Positions 1-10,530 of a DNA stretch of 29,560 nt are shown piece by piece. The notes beneath the pieces are model-generated. The model was not told the DNA's origin. It saw only the letters and a list, made by a program, of their open reading frames with translations, and did no database searches. Each line of letters opens with the position of its first letter. Within the stretch, counting starts at the first letter, position 1. The translations under genes were made by a program, and so were the position numbers. This DNA comes from Thermaceae bacterium (GTDB taxonomy: Bacteria > Deinococcota > Deinococci > Deinococcales > Marinithermaceae): NCBI GenBank assembly GCA_027023115.1, contig JALVWZ010000344.1, forward strand, positions 1 through 29,560, read 5' to 3'.

Positions 1-2
1 GA

Positions 3-944
3 GCAGGCAAGCCCCGCGTGCGGGTTCCCAAACCGCCGGCGGTCTTTAGCGACCCGCGCAGCGAATCGACCAGGATAAGCGTCGAATCAGGCACCGACGG
101 ATGGACGATTAGCCTCCGCAACGCTGGTGAGCAAAAGTTCACCACCCTGCCTCTGGTGGTCTGGATTCCCAAGAACTCGGGTAGATTCAAGGCCGAGCTG
201 CCGCCAGACGCAATTCGCTCTCAGGGGCAATACTGGCGGCTGGAATGGGTCAACGTCAGCCCTGGTTTTTTAGGCTACGTTTTCCACAACTACCGCGAAG
301 CCTGGCACGCCGCTCCGTTCGGACGTTACTTCTTCGTATCGTTCTTTACTGCCAGTATGCAGGTTCTCGGCGGTCTGCTCTTCGCTACCATGGCCGCCTT
401 CGCGTTCGCCCGCATCCGCTTCCCCGGGCGCGAACAGATATTCTTGCTCTTCGTAGCCACGATGATGATACCCGGTGAGGTGCTCCTCATCCCCAACTAC
501 ATCCTCCTCGCCAAATTGCACTGGCTCGACACCTTCTACGCCCTGATCGTTCCCTGGTTAGCATCGGTCTTCGGCATATTCTTGCTGCGGCAGTTTTTTC
601 TGGCGCTTCCGCAAGACCTATTCGACGCCGCCCGCATCGACGGCGCCAGCTACTGGGGCATGCTCTGGCGCATAGCCTTTCCCCTGGCAGTCCCTGGGCT
701 AATCACGTACGGCATCTTCGCTTTTCTCGGCGCCTACAATGCCCTACTCTGGCCGTTGATCGTCACCCAGAGCCCGGAGATGCGCACCATTCAAGTGGGC
801 TTGCAGGCCTTCATTGGCGAGGCCGGCAGCGACTACGGGCAACTGATGGCGGCCTCGACGATGGCCATTTTGCCGATAATCATGGGTTACTTCTTCGCGC
901 AGAGGTATTTCATCCAAGGCATCGCGCGGAGTGGTATCAAGTAA
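3..944 (+). CDS. Carbohydrate-type ABC transporter permease, 5' truncated by window edge
   Basis: This is the inner-membrane permease of a binding-protein-dependent importer of the MalG/UgpE class. The frame is open to the left edge, so the first transmembrane helix and the true start lie outside the window; the GTG at 18 is only an internal codon. The first ~75 visible residues are hydrophilic and look like the extracytoplasmic segment between helices 1 and 2 that several Thermus permeases carry. Five hydrophobic segments follow. The cytoplasmic EAA loop that docks on the ATPase is clear (DAARIDGASYWGMLWRIAFP). The gene ends in IARSGIK, a typical MalG-like tail. The binding-protein gene starts 23 bp downstream, so the two are probably co-transcribed. 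No ATPase gene is visible; it may lie outside the window or be a shared one. The substrate cannot be named from this subunit. Confidence 0.88.
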   Translation, partial: AGKPRVRVPKPPAVFSDPRSESTRISVESGTDGWTISLRNAGEQKFTTLPLVVWIPKNSGRFKAELPPDAIRSQGQYWRLEWVNVSPGFLGYVFHNYREAWHAAPFGRYFFVSFFTASMQVLGGLLFATMAAFAFARIRFPGREQIFLLFVATMMIPGEVLLIPNYILLAKLHWLDTFYALIVPWLASVFGIFLLRQFFLALPQDLFDAARIDGASYWGMLWRIAFPLAVPGLITYGIFAFLGAYNALLWPLIVTQSPEMRTIQVGLQAFIGEAGSDYGQLMAASTMAILPIIMGYFFAQRYFIQGIARSGIK

Positions 945-967
945 GTAAGAAGGGATAGGTGGTGGCG

Positions 968-2227
968 ATGAAAAAAGCGGTCTGGTTACTGGCGGTCCTA
1001 ATGGTCTTTTCCCTGGCGTTCGCCCAGCAGAAAGCCGGCGACGTAATCAAGGAGCAGTGCTCCCAGGCCAAGGTCGTGGCCGAGCTGTGGCACGGTTTCC
1101 GCGGCGGCGCGCCGAGAGCGGCGCTCGAGAACCTGGCGGTGGCCTTCAATAAGATGCACCAAGGCGAAGGCTGCATCAAACCGATCAACCAAGGCGGCTA
1201 CCGCGACCTCTCCACCAAGATCAAAGCTGCCTTCGCCGCCGGTAATCTGCCGGCGCTGGCGCAAGCCTTCGAGAACAACATTGCCCTTTACCTGGAGGCC
1301 GACGCCCTCATGCCCCTGGACGGCGTGATCGACGACCTGGACCAACTAAACCCGACCTTCGTCGACGCCGTTCGCTTCGACGGCAAGCTCTACGGTCTGC
1401 CCTTCAACAAGTCGGTGCAGATCCTCTACTTCAACCGCGACCTGCTCAAGAAGCACGGCGTGGCTGTTCCCAAGACCATCGACGAGTTCATAGCGACGGC
1501 CAAGAAGATCTCCGCCGCCGAAGGCGAGCCGGTGTACTGGTTCCGCCCCGACACCTCCACCTTCTCCTACTGGTTCTTCAACATGGGCGGCAAGTACATG
1601 CAAGACGGCAAGGTAGTCGTTAACGGTCCGGCTGCGGTCAAGGCCCTGCAAACCCTGGTGGACGGCGTGAATGGCGGCTGGGCCAAAGCGATAACCTCGG
1701 GCTACATCAACCAGAACTTTGGCAAGGGCGCCTTCGGCTTTTCCACCGATACCTCGGCAGGTTACACCTACTACCTAAAGGCGGCCAAGTTCGACCTCGG
1801 CATTGCAACGCTCCCGGGTAACGGCGGCAAGCCGGGCTTGGCATTGGTCCAGGGCACCGACCTGATCATCTTCAAGGACGTCGACCAGGCACAAAAGAAA
1901 CTGGCCGGCGAGTTCATCAACTTCGTCAGCTCCCCCAAGGCGCAGGCGCTCTTCGCCGCGGCCACCGGCTACGTACCCGTCAACCTGAAGGCCACCGACG
2001 AACAGGCCCTGCAGGACTACTTGATGGACAACCCTGATTTCAAGGTAGTCATCGAGCAGGCCAACTACGCCGCCTTCGAGCCGGCCATTGCCGAGTGGGA
2101 GCAGATCCGCTTCGACATCCTCGGTCAGGCGATCAAAGAAGCCGTGTTGGGCAAGGCTACCCCGAAGGACGCCCTTGACAAAGCGCAAAAACAAGTTGAC
2201 GACTTGATGGCAGGCCGTATACGTTAA
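968..2227 (+). CDS. ABC transporter substrate-binding protein, UgpB/MalE-like
   Basis: This is the periplasmic solute-binding protein (419 aa) partnering the permease just upstream. An N-terminal signal peptide (MKKAVWLLAVLMVFSLAFA, then QQ) fits Sec export with cleavage near residue 19; there is no lipobox cysteine. The fold signature of cluster-B sugar/glycerol-phosphate binding proteins is visible: AELWHGF near the N-terminus, GNLPALAQ around residue 95, LPFNKSVQILYFNRDLLKK around 145, and a C-terminal helix with KALDKAQKQ-like spacing. I chose ATG 968 because MKK begins the signal peptide and AGGTGG sits 5 nt upstream; GTG 959 is an alternative adding three residues. Two cysteines (31 and 69 from this start) could form a disulfide. 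UgpB-like glycerol-3-phosphate or oligosaccharide binding is an inference. A large palindrome follows the stop. Confidence 0.88.
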   Translation: MKKAVWLLAVLMVFSLAFAQQKAGDVIKEQCSQAKVVAELWHGFRGGAPRAALENLAVAFNKMHQGEGCIKPINQGGYRDLSTKIKAAFAAGNLPALAQAFENNIALYLEADALMPLDGVIDDLDQLNPTFVDAVRFDGKLYGLPFNKSVQILYFNRDLLKKHGVAVPKTIDEFIATAKKISAAEGEPVYWFRPDTSTFSYWFFNMGGKYMQDGKVVVNGPAAVKALQTLVDGVNGGWAKAITSGYINQNFGKGAFGFSTDTSAGYTYYLKAAKFDLGIATLPGNGGKPGLALVQGTDLIIFKDVDQAQKKLAGEFINFVSSPKAQALFAAATGYVPVNLKATDEQALQDYLMDNPDFKVVIEQANYAAFEPAIAEWEQIRFDILGQAIKEAVLGKATPKDALDKAQKQVDDLMAGRIR

Positions 2228-2239
2228 ACGTCATACGAG

Positions 2240-2286
2240 CTATATAACGCCCTTGTGACTTTGGTCACCACAAGGGCGTTATATAG
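2240..2286. repeat. 18-bp perfect inverted repeat between the ABC gene and gap
   Basis: The arms at 2240-2257 (CTATATAACGCCCTTGTG) and 2269-2286 are exactly complementary, with an 11-nt centre that can itself fold (GTGAC/GTCAC). It lies 12 bp after the binding-protein stop, so it may end that transcript, but no T-run follows either arm and the outer end is AT-rich. It could instead be an operator, because its right arm overlaps a plausible gap promoter. The role is undecided. Confidence 0.75.
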
Positions 2287-2287
2287 T
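2261..2287 (+). promoter_or_regulatory. Candidate promoter for gap-pgk-tpiA
   Basis: TATAGT at 2282-2287 is a good -10 element. The best -35 is TTGGTC at 2261-2266 (15-bp spacer; the TTTGGT register gives 16). Transcription would start near 2294, leaving a leader of about 43 nt that opens with the hairpin at 2297-2322. The -35 is weak, so confidence is moderate. Confidence 0.4.
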
Positions 2288-2296
2288 GAGGACGTA

Positions 2297-3329
<1,033 letters not shown>

Positions 3330-3351
3330 AAAGCAGCCATAGGAGGAAGAA

Positions 3352-4542
3352 ATGCGCACGCTTGATCAGCTCGAGGCCAATGGTAAGTCGGTCCTGGTAA
3401 GAGTCGACTACAACGTGCCCATCAAAGACGGGGTAGTGGGCGACGACACGCGCGTGCGCGCGAGCTTGCCGACCATTCGCGAACTCCTGGAAAAGGGCGC
3501 CAAGGTGGTTCTCATGAGCCACCTTGGTCGCCCCAAGGGCGTGGACCCGGCCTTCAGCCTGCTACCTGTGGCTGAGGTTCTGGCTGACCTATTGGAAATG
3601 CCAGTGAAGTTCGTGACCGGTCTTCCATCCAGCGAAGAGGCGTTTTCCGACGTCAAGAGCGCCAAGCCCGGTGAGGTATTGCTCTTGGAGAACGTCCGCT
3701 TCGAGCCGGGCGAAAAGAAGAACGACCCGGAGCTGGCAAAAAAGTACGCCCGCCTCGGTGACGCCTTCGTGCTCGACGCCTTTGGGAGCGCCCACCGCGA
3801 GCACGCCTCGGTGGTCGGGGTGGCCCGCATACTTCCCAGCTACGCCGGCCGTTTGATGGAGCGCGAGGTCAAGGCGCTGGGCAAACTCCTGCACGACCCG
3901 CAAAAACCTTACTGGGTGGTTCTCGGCGGAGCCAAGGTTTCCGACAAGATCGGTGTCATTAAGAGTCTCCTGCCCAAGGTGGACGGAATGCTCATCGGCG
4001 GCGCGATGGCCTTCACCTTCATCAAGGCTATCGGCGGCCAAGTGGGCGGCAGCCTAGTGGAAGACGACAAACTGGAGCTGGCCGCCGGCCTGCTGGAGGA
4101 AGCCCGCTCGCTGGGTAAGCAGCTGTTGCTCCCCAGCGACGTGGTGGCGGCCGAGCAGATTAGCTCCGAAGCCGAAACGAAGATCTTCCCCGCCTTCGGA
4201 ATCCCCGAGGGTTGGCTGGGGCTGGACATTGGCCCGGAAAGCCGCAAGATCTTCGCCGAAGCGTTGGCTCCGGCGCATACGGTGTTCTGGAACGGCCCGA
4301 TGGGGGTCTTCGAAACGCCGCCCTTCGACGCCGGCACGCTGGCGGTGGCCGAGGCGATAGCCGGCCTCGACGCCTATACCGTGGTCGGCGGCGGCGACTC
4401 GGTCTCGGCCGTCAAGCGCCTCGGTTACGCCGACAAGTTCAGCCACGTTTCCACCGGTGGCGGTGCCAGCCTGGAGTTCCTAGAGAAGGGCACTCTGCCC
4501 GGCATCGAGGTTCTGGGCGGCCTCAGCCCCGAGGAGGTATGA
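3352..4542 (+). CDS. pgk: Phosphoglycerate kinase
   Basis: This cytosolic enzyme transfers phosphate from 1,3-bisphosphoglycerate to ADP, directly after the GAPDH step. It is a full-length 396-aa two-domain monomer. The N-domain shows RVDYNVP (usually RVDFNVP) near residue 17, SHLGRPKG near 56 and [12 protein letters not shown] for 3-phosphoglycerate binding. The C-domain shows [22 protein letters not shown] and [13 protein letters not shown] for nucleotide binding, then the hinge-end [18 protein letters not shown] lies 5 nt before ATG 3352. Its stop overlaps the tpiA start (ATGA), which indicates translational coupling. Confidence 0.98.
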   Translation: MRTLDQLEANGKSVLVRVDYNVPIKDGVVGDDTRVRASLPTIRELLEKGAKVVLMSHLGRPKGVDPAFSLLPVAEVLADLLEMPVKFVTGLPSSEEAFSDVKSAKPGEVLLLENVRFEPGEKKNDPELAKKYARLGDAFVLDAFGSAHREHASVVGVARILPSYAGRLMEREVKALGKLLHDPQKPYWVVLGGAKVSDKIGVIKSLLPKVDGMLIGGAMAFTFIKAIGGQVGGSLVEDDKLELAAGLLEEARSLGKQLLLPSDVVAAEQISSEAETKIFPAFGIPEGWLGLDIGPESRKIFAEALAPAHTVFWNGPMGVFETPPFDAGTLAVAEAIAGLDAYTVVGGGDSVSAVKRLGYADKFSHVSTGGGASLEFLEKGTLPGIEVLGGLSPEEV

Positions 4543-5315
4543 CCTTGCGCAAGCCCTTACTAGCAGGTAACTGGAAGATGAACAAGACGCCCAGCGAGGC
4601 CCGCATCTGGTTCGCCGAGTTCCTGGAGGCCAACCCAGGTCTTGCCAACGGCAGCGAGGATTCGTTGGAGGTCGCCATACTGCCCTCCTTCCCGCTTCTG
4701 CCGGTAGCCGCCGAGCAGCTGGCCGGTAGCGCCGTTCGCTACGGCGCTCAGGACGTTTCCGCGCACGAATGGGGCGCTTACACCGGCGAGGTGGCCGCCG
4801 CCCAGTTAACCGACCTGGGCGCCACGATGGTCATCGTCGGCCATAGTGAACGCCGCGCCTACTGGCGCGAAAGCGACGAGTTGGTGGCGCAAAAGGCGGC
4901 CCGGGCAATGGCCGCCGGCCTGACGCCGATCCTCTGCATTGGCGAGCCGTTGGAGGTGCGCGAGTCGGGTAAGGCCGTCGAGTATACCCTCCGGCAGCTC
5001 GAGGGTAGCCTCGAGGGTATCGCGCTCGCAAGCGGCGACGAGCTGGTCATTGCCTACGAGCCCGTCTGGGCCATCGGCACCGGTAAGACCGCTTCGGCGG
5101 GTGACGCCGAAGAGATGGCGGCCGCCATTCGCGGCGCTATTGGCAAGCGCTACGGGGCAGACATAGCCGCCAGAATCCGCATCCTCTACGGCGGCTCGAT
5201 GAAGCCCGCCAATACCGCCGAGATCATGGCCGGCCCCAACGTAGACGGCGGCCTGGTGGGAGGCGCCAGCCTGGACGTAGCCTCGTTTAGCGAGATGATC
5301 GCCAGCGCGGTTTGA
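4539..5315 (+). CDS. tpiA: Triose-phosphate isomerase
   Basis: This enzyme interconverts dihydroxyacetone phosphate and glyceraldehyde 3-phosphate. From ATG 4539 the protein has 258 aa, the family size. The active-site residues are all present: N11/K13 in AGNWKMN, H102 in GHSERR, and the general base E174 in [15 protein letters not shown] (loop 6). The phosphate-binding LYGGSMKP and GLVGGASL lie near the C-terminus. The frame stays open well upstream inside pgk, but ATG 4539 is fixed by homology, by GAGGAGG at 4531-4537 and by the four-base ATGA overlap with the pgk stop. It is the last gene of the glycolytic operon; a strong terminator follows within 15 bp. Confidence 0.98.
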   Translation: MTLRKPLLAGNWKMNKTPSEARIWFAEFLEANPGLANGSEDSLEVAILPSFPLLPVAAEQLAGSAVRYGAQDVSAHEWGAYTGEVAAAQLTDLGATMVIVGHSERRAYWRESDELVAQKAARAMAAGLTPILCIGEPLEVRESGKAVEYTLRQLEGSLEGIALASGDELVIAYEPVWAIGTGKTASAGDAEEMAAAIRGAIGKRYGADIAARIRILYGGSMKPANTAEIMAGPNVDGGLVGGASLDVASFSEMIASAV

Positions 5316-5327
5316 GTCTGACGCTTG

Positions 5328-5362
5328 AGTACGCGCGCCCACGGGCGCGCGTACTTTTATTT
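5328..5362 (+). terminator. Rho-independent terminator of the gap-pgk-tpiA operon
   Basis: A 13-bp perfect GC-rich stem (5328-5340 with 5343-5355) with a 2-nt apex is followed by TTTTATTT. It points along the plus strand and lies between convergent tpiA and pdxT; the T-run overlaps the pdxT stop codon. Confidence 0.93.
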
Positions 5363-5938
5363 GGCTAGTTCGCCTACGAACTCACTATGCAGTCTGGTAT
5401 CGCCGGTTAGCTCCGGGTGGAACGAGGTGGCCCAGAGCCCGGCGGCGGCGGCAAACACGATGCGCCCCTTGTAACTGGACCGAACTTCTACGCCCTCGCC
5501 GACGCGAACAATCTCCGGCGCGCGAATGAAGATTGCGTGGAACGGAAAATCGAGCCCCGTTATTTCCAGGTCTGCCTCGAACGAATCTACCTGGCGGCCA
5601 AAAGCGTTCCTGCGCACGGCGATGTCCATGATGCCCAGGTGGGGCTGCTGATAGTCCAATATTTCCCGTGCAATCCATATCGCTCCAGCGCAGGTTCCCC
5701 AAATCGCCAGCTCACCTCTTTGGTATCTCTCCGCCACCGCCTCGTCGAGACCGTACTCTCGGGCCAGCTTGCCGATAGTGGTCGACTCGCCCCCGGGAAC
5801 GATCAGTCCACCGACGCCCTCCAAATGAGCCGGCAGGCGCACCTCGACCGCCTCGGCTCCCACCTTCTCCAGCATTTGCTTGTGTTCACGAAAGTCGCCT
5901 TGCAACGCTAGTACGCCAACGCGTTTCCCCTTGCTCAC
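5357..5938 (-). CDS. pdxT: Glutaminase subunit of pyridoxal 5'-phosphate synthase
   Basis: PdxT hydrolyses glutamine and passes ammonia to PdxS, which makes PLP from ribose 5-phosphate, glyceraldehyde 3-phosphate and ammonia. It is a 193-aa class-I amidotransferase. Seen: LALQGDFREH near residue 10, PGGESTTIGKL near 48, nucleophile C83 in GTCAGAI, the family segment RRNAFGRQVDSFE near 109, and the H174/E176 dyad in SFHPELTGDTRLH. The start is GTG at 5936-5938. No convincing Shine-Dalgarno is present; instead TAAGCT sits exactly 6 nt upstream, suggesting a leaderless transcript. An intrinsic terminator separates it from pdxS, so the two subunits probably have separate transcripts. Confidence 0.97.
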   Translation of the reverse strand: MSKGKRVGVLALQGDFREHKQMLEKVGAEAVEVRLPAHLEGVGGLIVPGGESTTIGKLAREYGLDEAVAERYQRGELAIWGTCAGAIWIAREILDYQQPHLGIMDIAVRRNAFGRQVDSFEADLEITGLDFPFHAIFIRAPEIVRVGEGVEVRSSYKGRIVFAAAAGLWATSFHPELTGDTRLHSEFVGELAK

Positions 5939-5944
5939 GAGCTC

Positions 5945-5950
5945 AGCTTA
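5945..5950 (-). promoter_or_regulatory. Candidate leaderless-type -10 element for pdxT
   Basis: On the minus strand TAAGCT is followed by 6 nt and then the GTG start. This TANNNT-N6-start layout is that of leaderless genes in Deinococcus. The same hexamer at the same distance precedes gatC. A start of transcription at or next to the GTG would explain the absent Shine-Dalgarno and the terminator just upstream. Confidence 0.5.
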
Positions 5951-5964
5951 GCGCCGGCGGGCAT

Positions 5965-5990
5965 AAAAAAGAACCCCCTACGGGGGTTCT
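5965..5990 (-). terminator. Rho-independent terminator downstream of pdxS
   Basis: Read on the minus strand, a 9-bp stem (AGAACCCCC with GGGGGTTCT, 3-nt loop) is followed by six T residues. It lies 18 bp after the pdxS stop and 27 bp before the pdxT start, so it separates two genes whose products form one complex. Confidence 0.92.
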
Positions 5991-6007
5991 CGTAGGCTTA
6001 GGGGCTA

Positions 6008-6889
6008 CTACCAACCGCGCTTGGCCATACGCTCTTCTTCGGGTAGAACGTCTATGTTTATGCCCACCATTGGCTCGCCCAGGTCTTCGCTTACCTCGGC
6101 CAGTATCTCCGGGTCGTTGTAGTGGGTTACCGCGCGAACAATGGCCTTGGCGCGGCGCGCCGGGTCGCCCGACTTGAAGATGCCTGAGCCCACGAAGACG
6201 CCGTCGAGACCCAGGTGCATCATCAAGGCGGCGTCGGCCGGCGTTGCTACGCCGCCGGCGGCGAAGTTGACCACCGGCAGACGGCCGTGCTCATGAACGT
6301 AGCGCACCAACTCGAATGGCGCCTGCAGATTCTTGGCCTCGGCCATCAGCTCGTCGTCGCGGAGGCTCTGGATGCGGCGTATGGCCTTCATTACCGCGCG
6401 GGCGTGGCGCACCGCCTCCACCACGTTACCGGTGCCGGCTTCGCCCTTGGTGCGGATCATCGCCGCTCCTTCGGCGATGCGCCTCAGCGCCTCGCCCAGG
6501 TCACGGGCGCCGTTGACGAAGGGCACCTTGAAGGCCCACTTGTCTATGTGGTGCTCTTCGTCGGCGGGCGTCAGCACCTCGGACTCGTCTATGAAGTCGA
6601 CACCCAGAGCCTCGAGGATCATCGCCTCGGCGAAGTGGCCGATGCGAGCCTTGGCCATTACCGGGATCGAAACCGCGGCCATTATCTCCTTGATTTTCTT
6701 GGGGTCCGACATTCGGGCCACGCCGCCCTGGGCGCGTATGTCGGCGGGGACTCTCTCCAGCGCCATCACCGCTACCGCGCCGGCTTCTTCGGCTATCTTG
6801 GCCTGTTCGGCGTCGGTCACGTCCATGATTACGCCGCCCTTGAACATCTCGGCAAAGCCGGTCTTTACTCGCAGAGTACCTTTTTCCAT
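6008..6889 (-). CDS. pdxS: Pyridoxal 5'-phosphate synthase, lyase/synthase subunit
   Basis: PdxS is the (beta/alpha)8-barrel that builds PLP from ribose 5-phosphate, glyceraldehyde 3-phosphate and ammonia delivered by PdxT; the family forms a dodecamer. The 293-aa protein is full length and very conserved. Seen: [16 protein letters not shown] at residues 9-24, K80 in [10 protein letters not shown] (first Schiff-base lysine), K148 in [11 protein letters not shown] (second), and [13 protein letters not shown] near residue 207. AAAGGAG lies 8 nt before ATG 6889. It starts 12 bp after the LysM/M23 gene and so is probably the distal gene of the tal-rho-M23-pdxS unit, ended by the terminator at 5965-5990. 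Confidence 0.98.
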   Translation of the reverse strand: MEKGTLRVKTGFAEMFKGGVIMDVTDAEQAKIAEEAGAVAVMALERVPADIRAQGGVARMSDPKKIKEIMAAVSIPVMAKARIGHFAEAMILEALGVDFIDESEVLTPADEEHHIDKWAFKVPFVNGARDLGEALRRIAEGAAMIRTKGEAGTGNVVEAVRHARAVMKAIRRIQSLRDDELMAEAKNLQAPFELVRYVHEHGRLPVVNFAAGGVATPADAALMMHLGLDGVFVGSGIFKSGDPARRAKAIVRAVTHYNDPEILAEVSEDLGEPMVGINIDVLPEEERMAKRGW

Positions 6890-6901
6890 TGTTCTTCTCC
6901 T

Positions 6902-8068
6902 TTAATGCGGCAGGTAGGACCAGGGGTTTCGGGTTCGACCGCCGATGCGTACCTCGAAGTGCAGGTGCGGACCGGTGGCAAAGCCGGTGCGGCCCACGTA
7001 GCCGATTAGCGACCCTTGCTTGACGCGTTGGCCCGAACGTACCGCAATCCGCGACATGTGCCCGTAGAGGGTTTCTACCCCGCCACCGTGGTTGATCTTG
7101 ACGTAGTAGCCATATCCCACCCGCGACCAGCCGGCGACCTCGACCACGCCGCCCTTGGCGGCATAGATGGGCGTACCCTGGGGCGCGGCCAGGTCTATAC
7201 CGGTGTGGACCCGGCGGAAGCGGCGCCAGTAGCGGGCATCGTGATAGCCGGCGGTGATTTTGAAGTGGCTCAGCGGCCACTGGAACCCCTTGGCGGAGGT
7301 GCCGCCGCGATAGGCAACCTGCCGCAAGCGGGCGGCGCGGGCGGCCGCCAGGCGGCGACGGCGTTCTTCGGCGAGCCGCTTTTCTTCCTTGCGGCGGTCT
7401 TCCAACCGCGCCATTGCCTCGCGGGCGGCGACACCGGGGATTAGCAGTTTGTCGCCGGGCTTGACGGCCAGCGGATCCTTAATTCCATTGGTTTGCGCCA
7501 GCTGATCTAGCTTGACGCCGTAGCGGAGGGCGATTTTGTCGAGCGTATCGCCCTCGCCGGCGGTTATCAGAAGGCCCTTGCCGGCGGTGGGAATATAGAA
7601 CTTGGCGCCGAGGGGAAGCTTATCGAGGCTGGCCAAGTCGGGGTTGGCAGATACGATGTCTATTATCCGCAGGCCGTAGGTCTTGGCGATGCGCTCGAGT
7701 GTATCTCCCTTGCCAACCGTGTAGACCTGGACGCCCGGGGGCAGCCGCGGCTGATTCTCTTTCTTTATGGAGATGGGTATCTTCAGTTCCTGGCCTGGCT
7801 GCAAGACGTCACGCTTGAGGCCGGAGAGCTTTTTGATGGCGCCGACGTCGCTTTGGTAGCGGCTGGCCAGCAAGACCAGCGACTCACCCGGTTTTACGGT
7901 GTGATAAACCACCCCGTATTCCGGGGCGGGTTTCAGAACGATCACCTCGTCGGCGGGAGGCTGCATGCTGGCCTCGAGTTCGGGGAGCATGTCCAGGGGC
8001 GATATTGGTATCGCCAATAACGCGCCCGAAAATAACAACCCCCAGATGTGGTTCAGACCACGCGCCAC
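6902..8068 (-). CDS. LysM-repeat M23-family peptidoglycan endopeptidase
   Basis: This is an exported cell-wall hydrolase or a divisome-type activator. Of 388 aa, the first ~22 form a hydrophobic export or anchor segment. Three LysM modules follow at about 54-99, 115-160 and 168-211, giving peptidoglycan binding. A charged arginine/glutamate-rich coiled coil spans about 214-250. The C-terminal M23 (LytM) domain runs from about 265 to 385, with zinc ligands H288 and D292 in VHTGIDLAAP and H368/H370 in GPHLHFEVR, plus YGHMS. The metal ligands are intact, so it should be catalytic. The start is GTG 8066-8068 with GGAGG about 15 nt and AGGTGG a few nt upstream. A perfect TATAAT lies between it and rho. 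Genes downstream (pdxS) are unrelated in function. Confidence 0.9.
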   Translation of the reverse strand: MARGLNHIWGLLFSGALLAIPISPLDMLPELEASMQPPADEVIVLKPAPEYGVVYHTVKPGESLVLLASRYQSDVGAIKKLSGLKRDVLQPGQELKIPISIKKENQPRLPPGVQVYTVGKGDTLERIAKTYGLRIIDIVSANPDLASLDKLPLGAKFYIPTAGKGLLITAGEGDTLDKIALRYGVKLDQLAQTNGIKDPLAVKPGDKLLIPGVAAREAMARLEDRRKEEKRLAEERRRRLAAARAARLRQVAYRGGTSAKGFQWPLSHFKITAGYHDARYWRRFRRVHTGIDLAAPQGTPIYAAKGGVVEVAGWSRVGYGYYVKINHGGGVETLYGHMSRIAVRSGQRVKQGSLIGYVGRTGFATGPHLHFEVRIGGRTRNPWSYLPH

Positions 8069-8085
8069 CTACCGCCTCCAAGGCG

Positions 8086-8091
8086 ATTATA
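8086..8091 (-). promoter_or_regulatory. Candidate internal promoter -10 (TATAAT) before the M23 gene
   Basis: In the 25-bp gap after rho there is a perfect minus-strand TATAAT, starting 2 bp past the rho stop codon. No good -35 is visible at 16-18 bp. If active it would start a second transcript near 8079 for the M23 peptidase and pdxS, partly uncoupling them from tal-rho. Confidence 0.4.
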
Positions 8092-8093
8092 GC

Positions 8094-9376
<1,283 letters not shown>

Positions 9377-9380
<4 letters not shown>

Positions 9381-10069
9381 AGTTCGCTCTTTACTCTTAC
9401 CCAGTCGGCCAGAAATCGTTCTATGCCGTTGCTGGTAAGGGGGTGCTTCATCATGGCGATGAAGACTTTATAGGGAATCGTGGCTATGTCGGCGCCGGCC
9501 AGAGCGGAGGCTGTAACGTGCTGCGGATGGCGCACCGAGGCGGCGATTATCTCGGTTTCGATCTCGTGGATGTCGAATATGGCTCTAATTTCCCGCACCA
9601 GCTCTACCCCGTCGCCGCCAATGTCGTCTATCCGGCCCAAGAAGGGGCTCACGTAGGCGGCGCCGGCGCGGGCGGCCAGAAGGGCTTGGTTGGCGGAGAA
9701 AATGAGGGTCATATTGACGGCGATTCCCTCGTCCGCCAGAGCCCGGCAGGCCTGCAGGCCGGCGGCGGTAATCGGCAGCTTGATGACTACGTGCGGGTCC
9801 AGGGCGGCCAACTTTTTGCCCTCGGCGATCATGCCCTCGGCGTCCGTCGCCAGCACCTCCGCCGAAACCGGCGCCTGCACCAGCCGGGCAATCTCGCGGA
9901 TCACCTCGGTAAAGCGCTGGTAGAAGGCGTCTTCGCTGTCAAACCGTTCTCCGGCCTGCATGAGTGCTTTGGCCACCAGGCTGGGGTTGGTGGTTACGCC
10001 GGCGAGTACGCCGAGTTCGTGTATTTCACGTATTTCTTGCAAGTTCGCGGTATCTACGTACAGCTTCAT
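9377..10069 (-). CDS. tal: Transaldolase, short (TalC/fructose-6-phosphate-aldolase-like) type
   Basis: This enzyme moves a dihydroxyacetone unit between sugar phosphates in the non-oxidative pentose phosphate pathway. From ATG 10069 the protein has 230 aa, the length of the small subfamily. Seen: [28 protein letters not shown] at about 24-31, Schiff-base K97 in [26 protein letters not shown], and [16 protein letters not shown]. The frame is open upstream to 10150, but that stretch holds the promoter, whereas ATG 10069 has AAAAGGAG just upstream and matches the family N-terminus. It is the first gene of the minus-strand unit tal-rho-M23-pdxS. Confidence 0.95.
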
Positions 10070-10121
10070 AGCACTCCTTTTGGCTTTTGCTTGGAAACAA
10101 CCTTTCGTGGCGTTTGTACCT

Positions 10122-10150
10122 ATTTTAACCGGTTCGCAGACCTTTATCAA
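10122..10150 (-). promoter_or_regulatory. Promoter of the tal-rho operon
   Basis: On the minus strand TTGATA (10145-10150) and TAAAAT (10122-10127) are separated by exactly 17 bp, close to the consensus of the main sigma factor. Transcription would begin near 10115, giving a leader of about 45 nt before tal. Confidence 0.78.
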
Positions 10151-10151
10151 G

Positions 10152-10180
10152 TTGCGGGCCTGGGCGCGCTTTTGTAGGAT
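10152..10180 (+). promoter_or_regulatory. Candidate promoter for the ileS T-box leader
   Basis: TTGCGG (10152-10157), a 17-bp spacer and TAGGAT (10175-10180) face ileS. The -35 begins one base after the end of the opposing tal -35. It would give a leader of about 385 nt. An alternative -10 (TATAAC, 10212-10217) has no fitting -35. Confidence 0.5.
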
Positions 10181-10421
10181 TGGGGCGTACCGCCGGTCCG
10201 CCGAGGCGGATTATAACGCCGGACGGCGGCGGTGTAAAGGCTGCGATGGGGACGCGCAAGGCAATACGCTCCATACAGCGAGCCGGGACGGTGCAAGCCG
10301 GCTGGAGCAGCCCCAAGCCATCACCCCGGAGCCGCGGGAAGAACGGCCACGGTGCTCAGTAGAACCCGCCGGGTGCGCCCGAAACAGCGTGGAAGAGAGC
10401 GTGGCGGCTCCGCCGCCGGCT

Positions 10422-10477
10422 GTAGGAGGTAGGAAGTAGGAGGTGGGCAAACCCACTTCCCACAACCCACGTCCCAC
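10422..10477 (+). repeat. Heptad-repeat hairpin inside the T-box leader
   Basis: The left side reads GTAGGAG, GTAGGAA, GTAGGAG, GTGGG in strict 7-bp period (10422-10447). After the loop CAAA, the right side reads CCCAC, TTCCCAC, AACCCAC, GTCCCAC (10452-10477), also with period 7. The two sides pair as an imperfect 26-bp stem. It occupies the Stem III/linker position between Stem II and the antiterminator. Confidence 0.85.
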
Positions 10478-10530
10478 ATCCGGGCTCAGCCCCACGAAGC
10501 GCGGTGGTACCGCGGAGCAGAGGCTTCGTC

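Noticed and set aside
4212..4538. N-terminal extension of tpiA into pgk
   Set aside because: The extension encodes arginine-rich sequence that is only the shifted frame of pgk. ATG 4539 has a Shine-Dalgarno and matches the family start.
10070..10150. N-terminal extension of the transaldolase
   Set aside because: This stretch contains the -35 and -10 elements of its own promoter, and the conserved protein begins at 10069.
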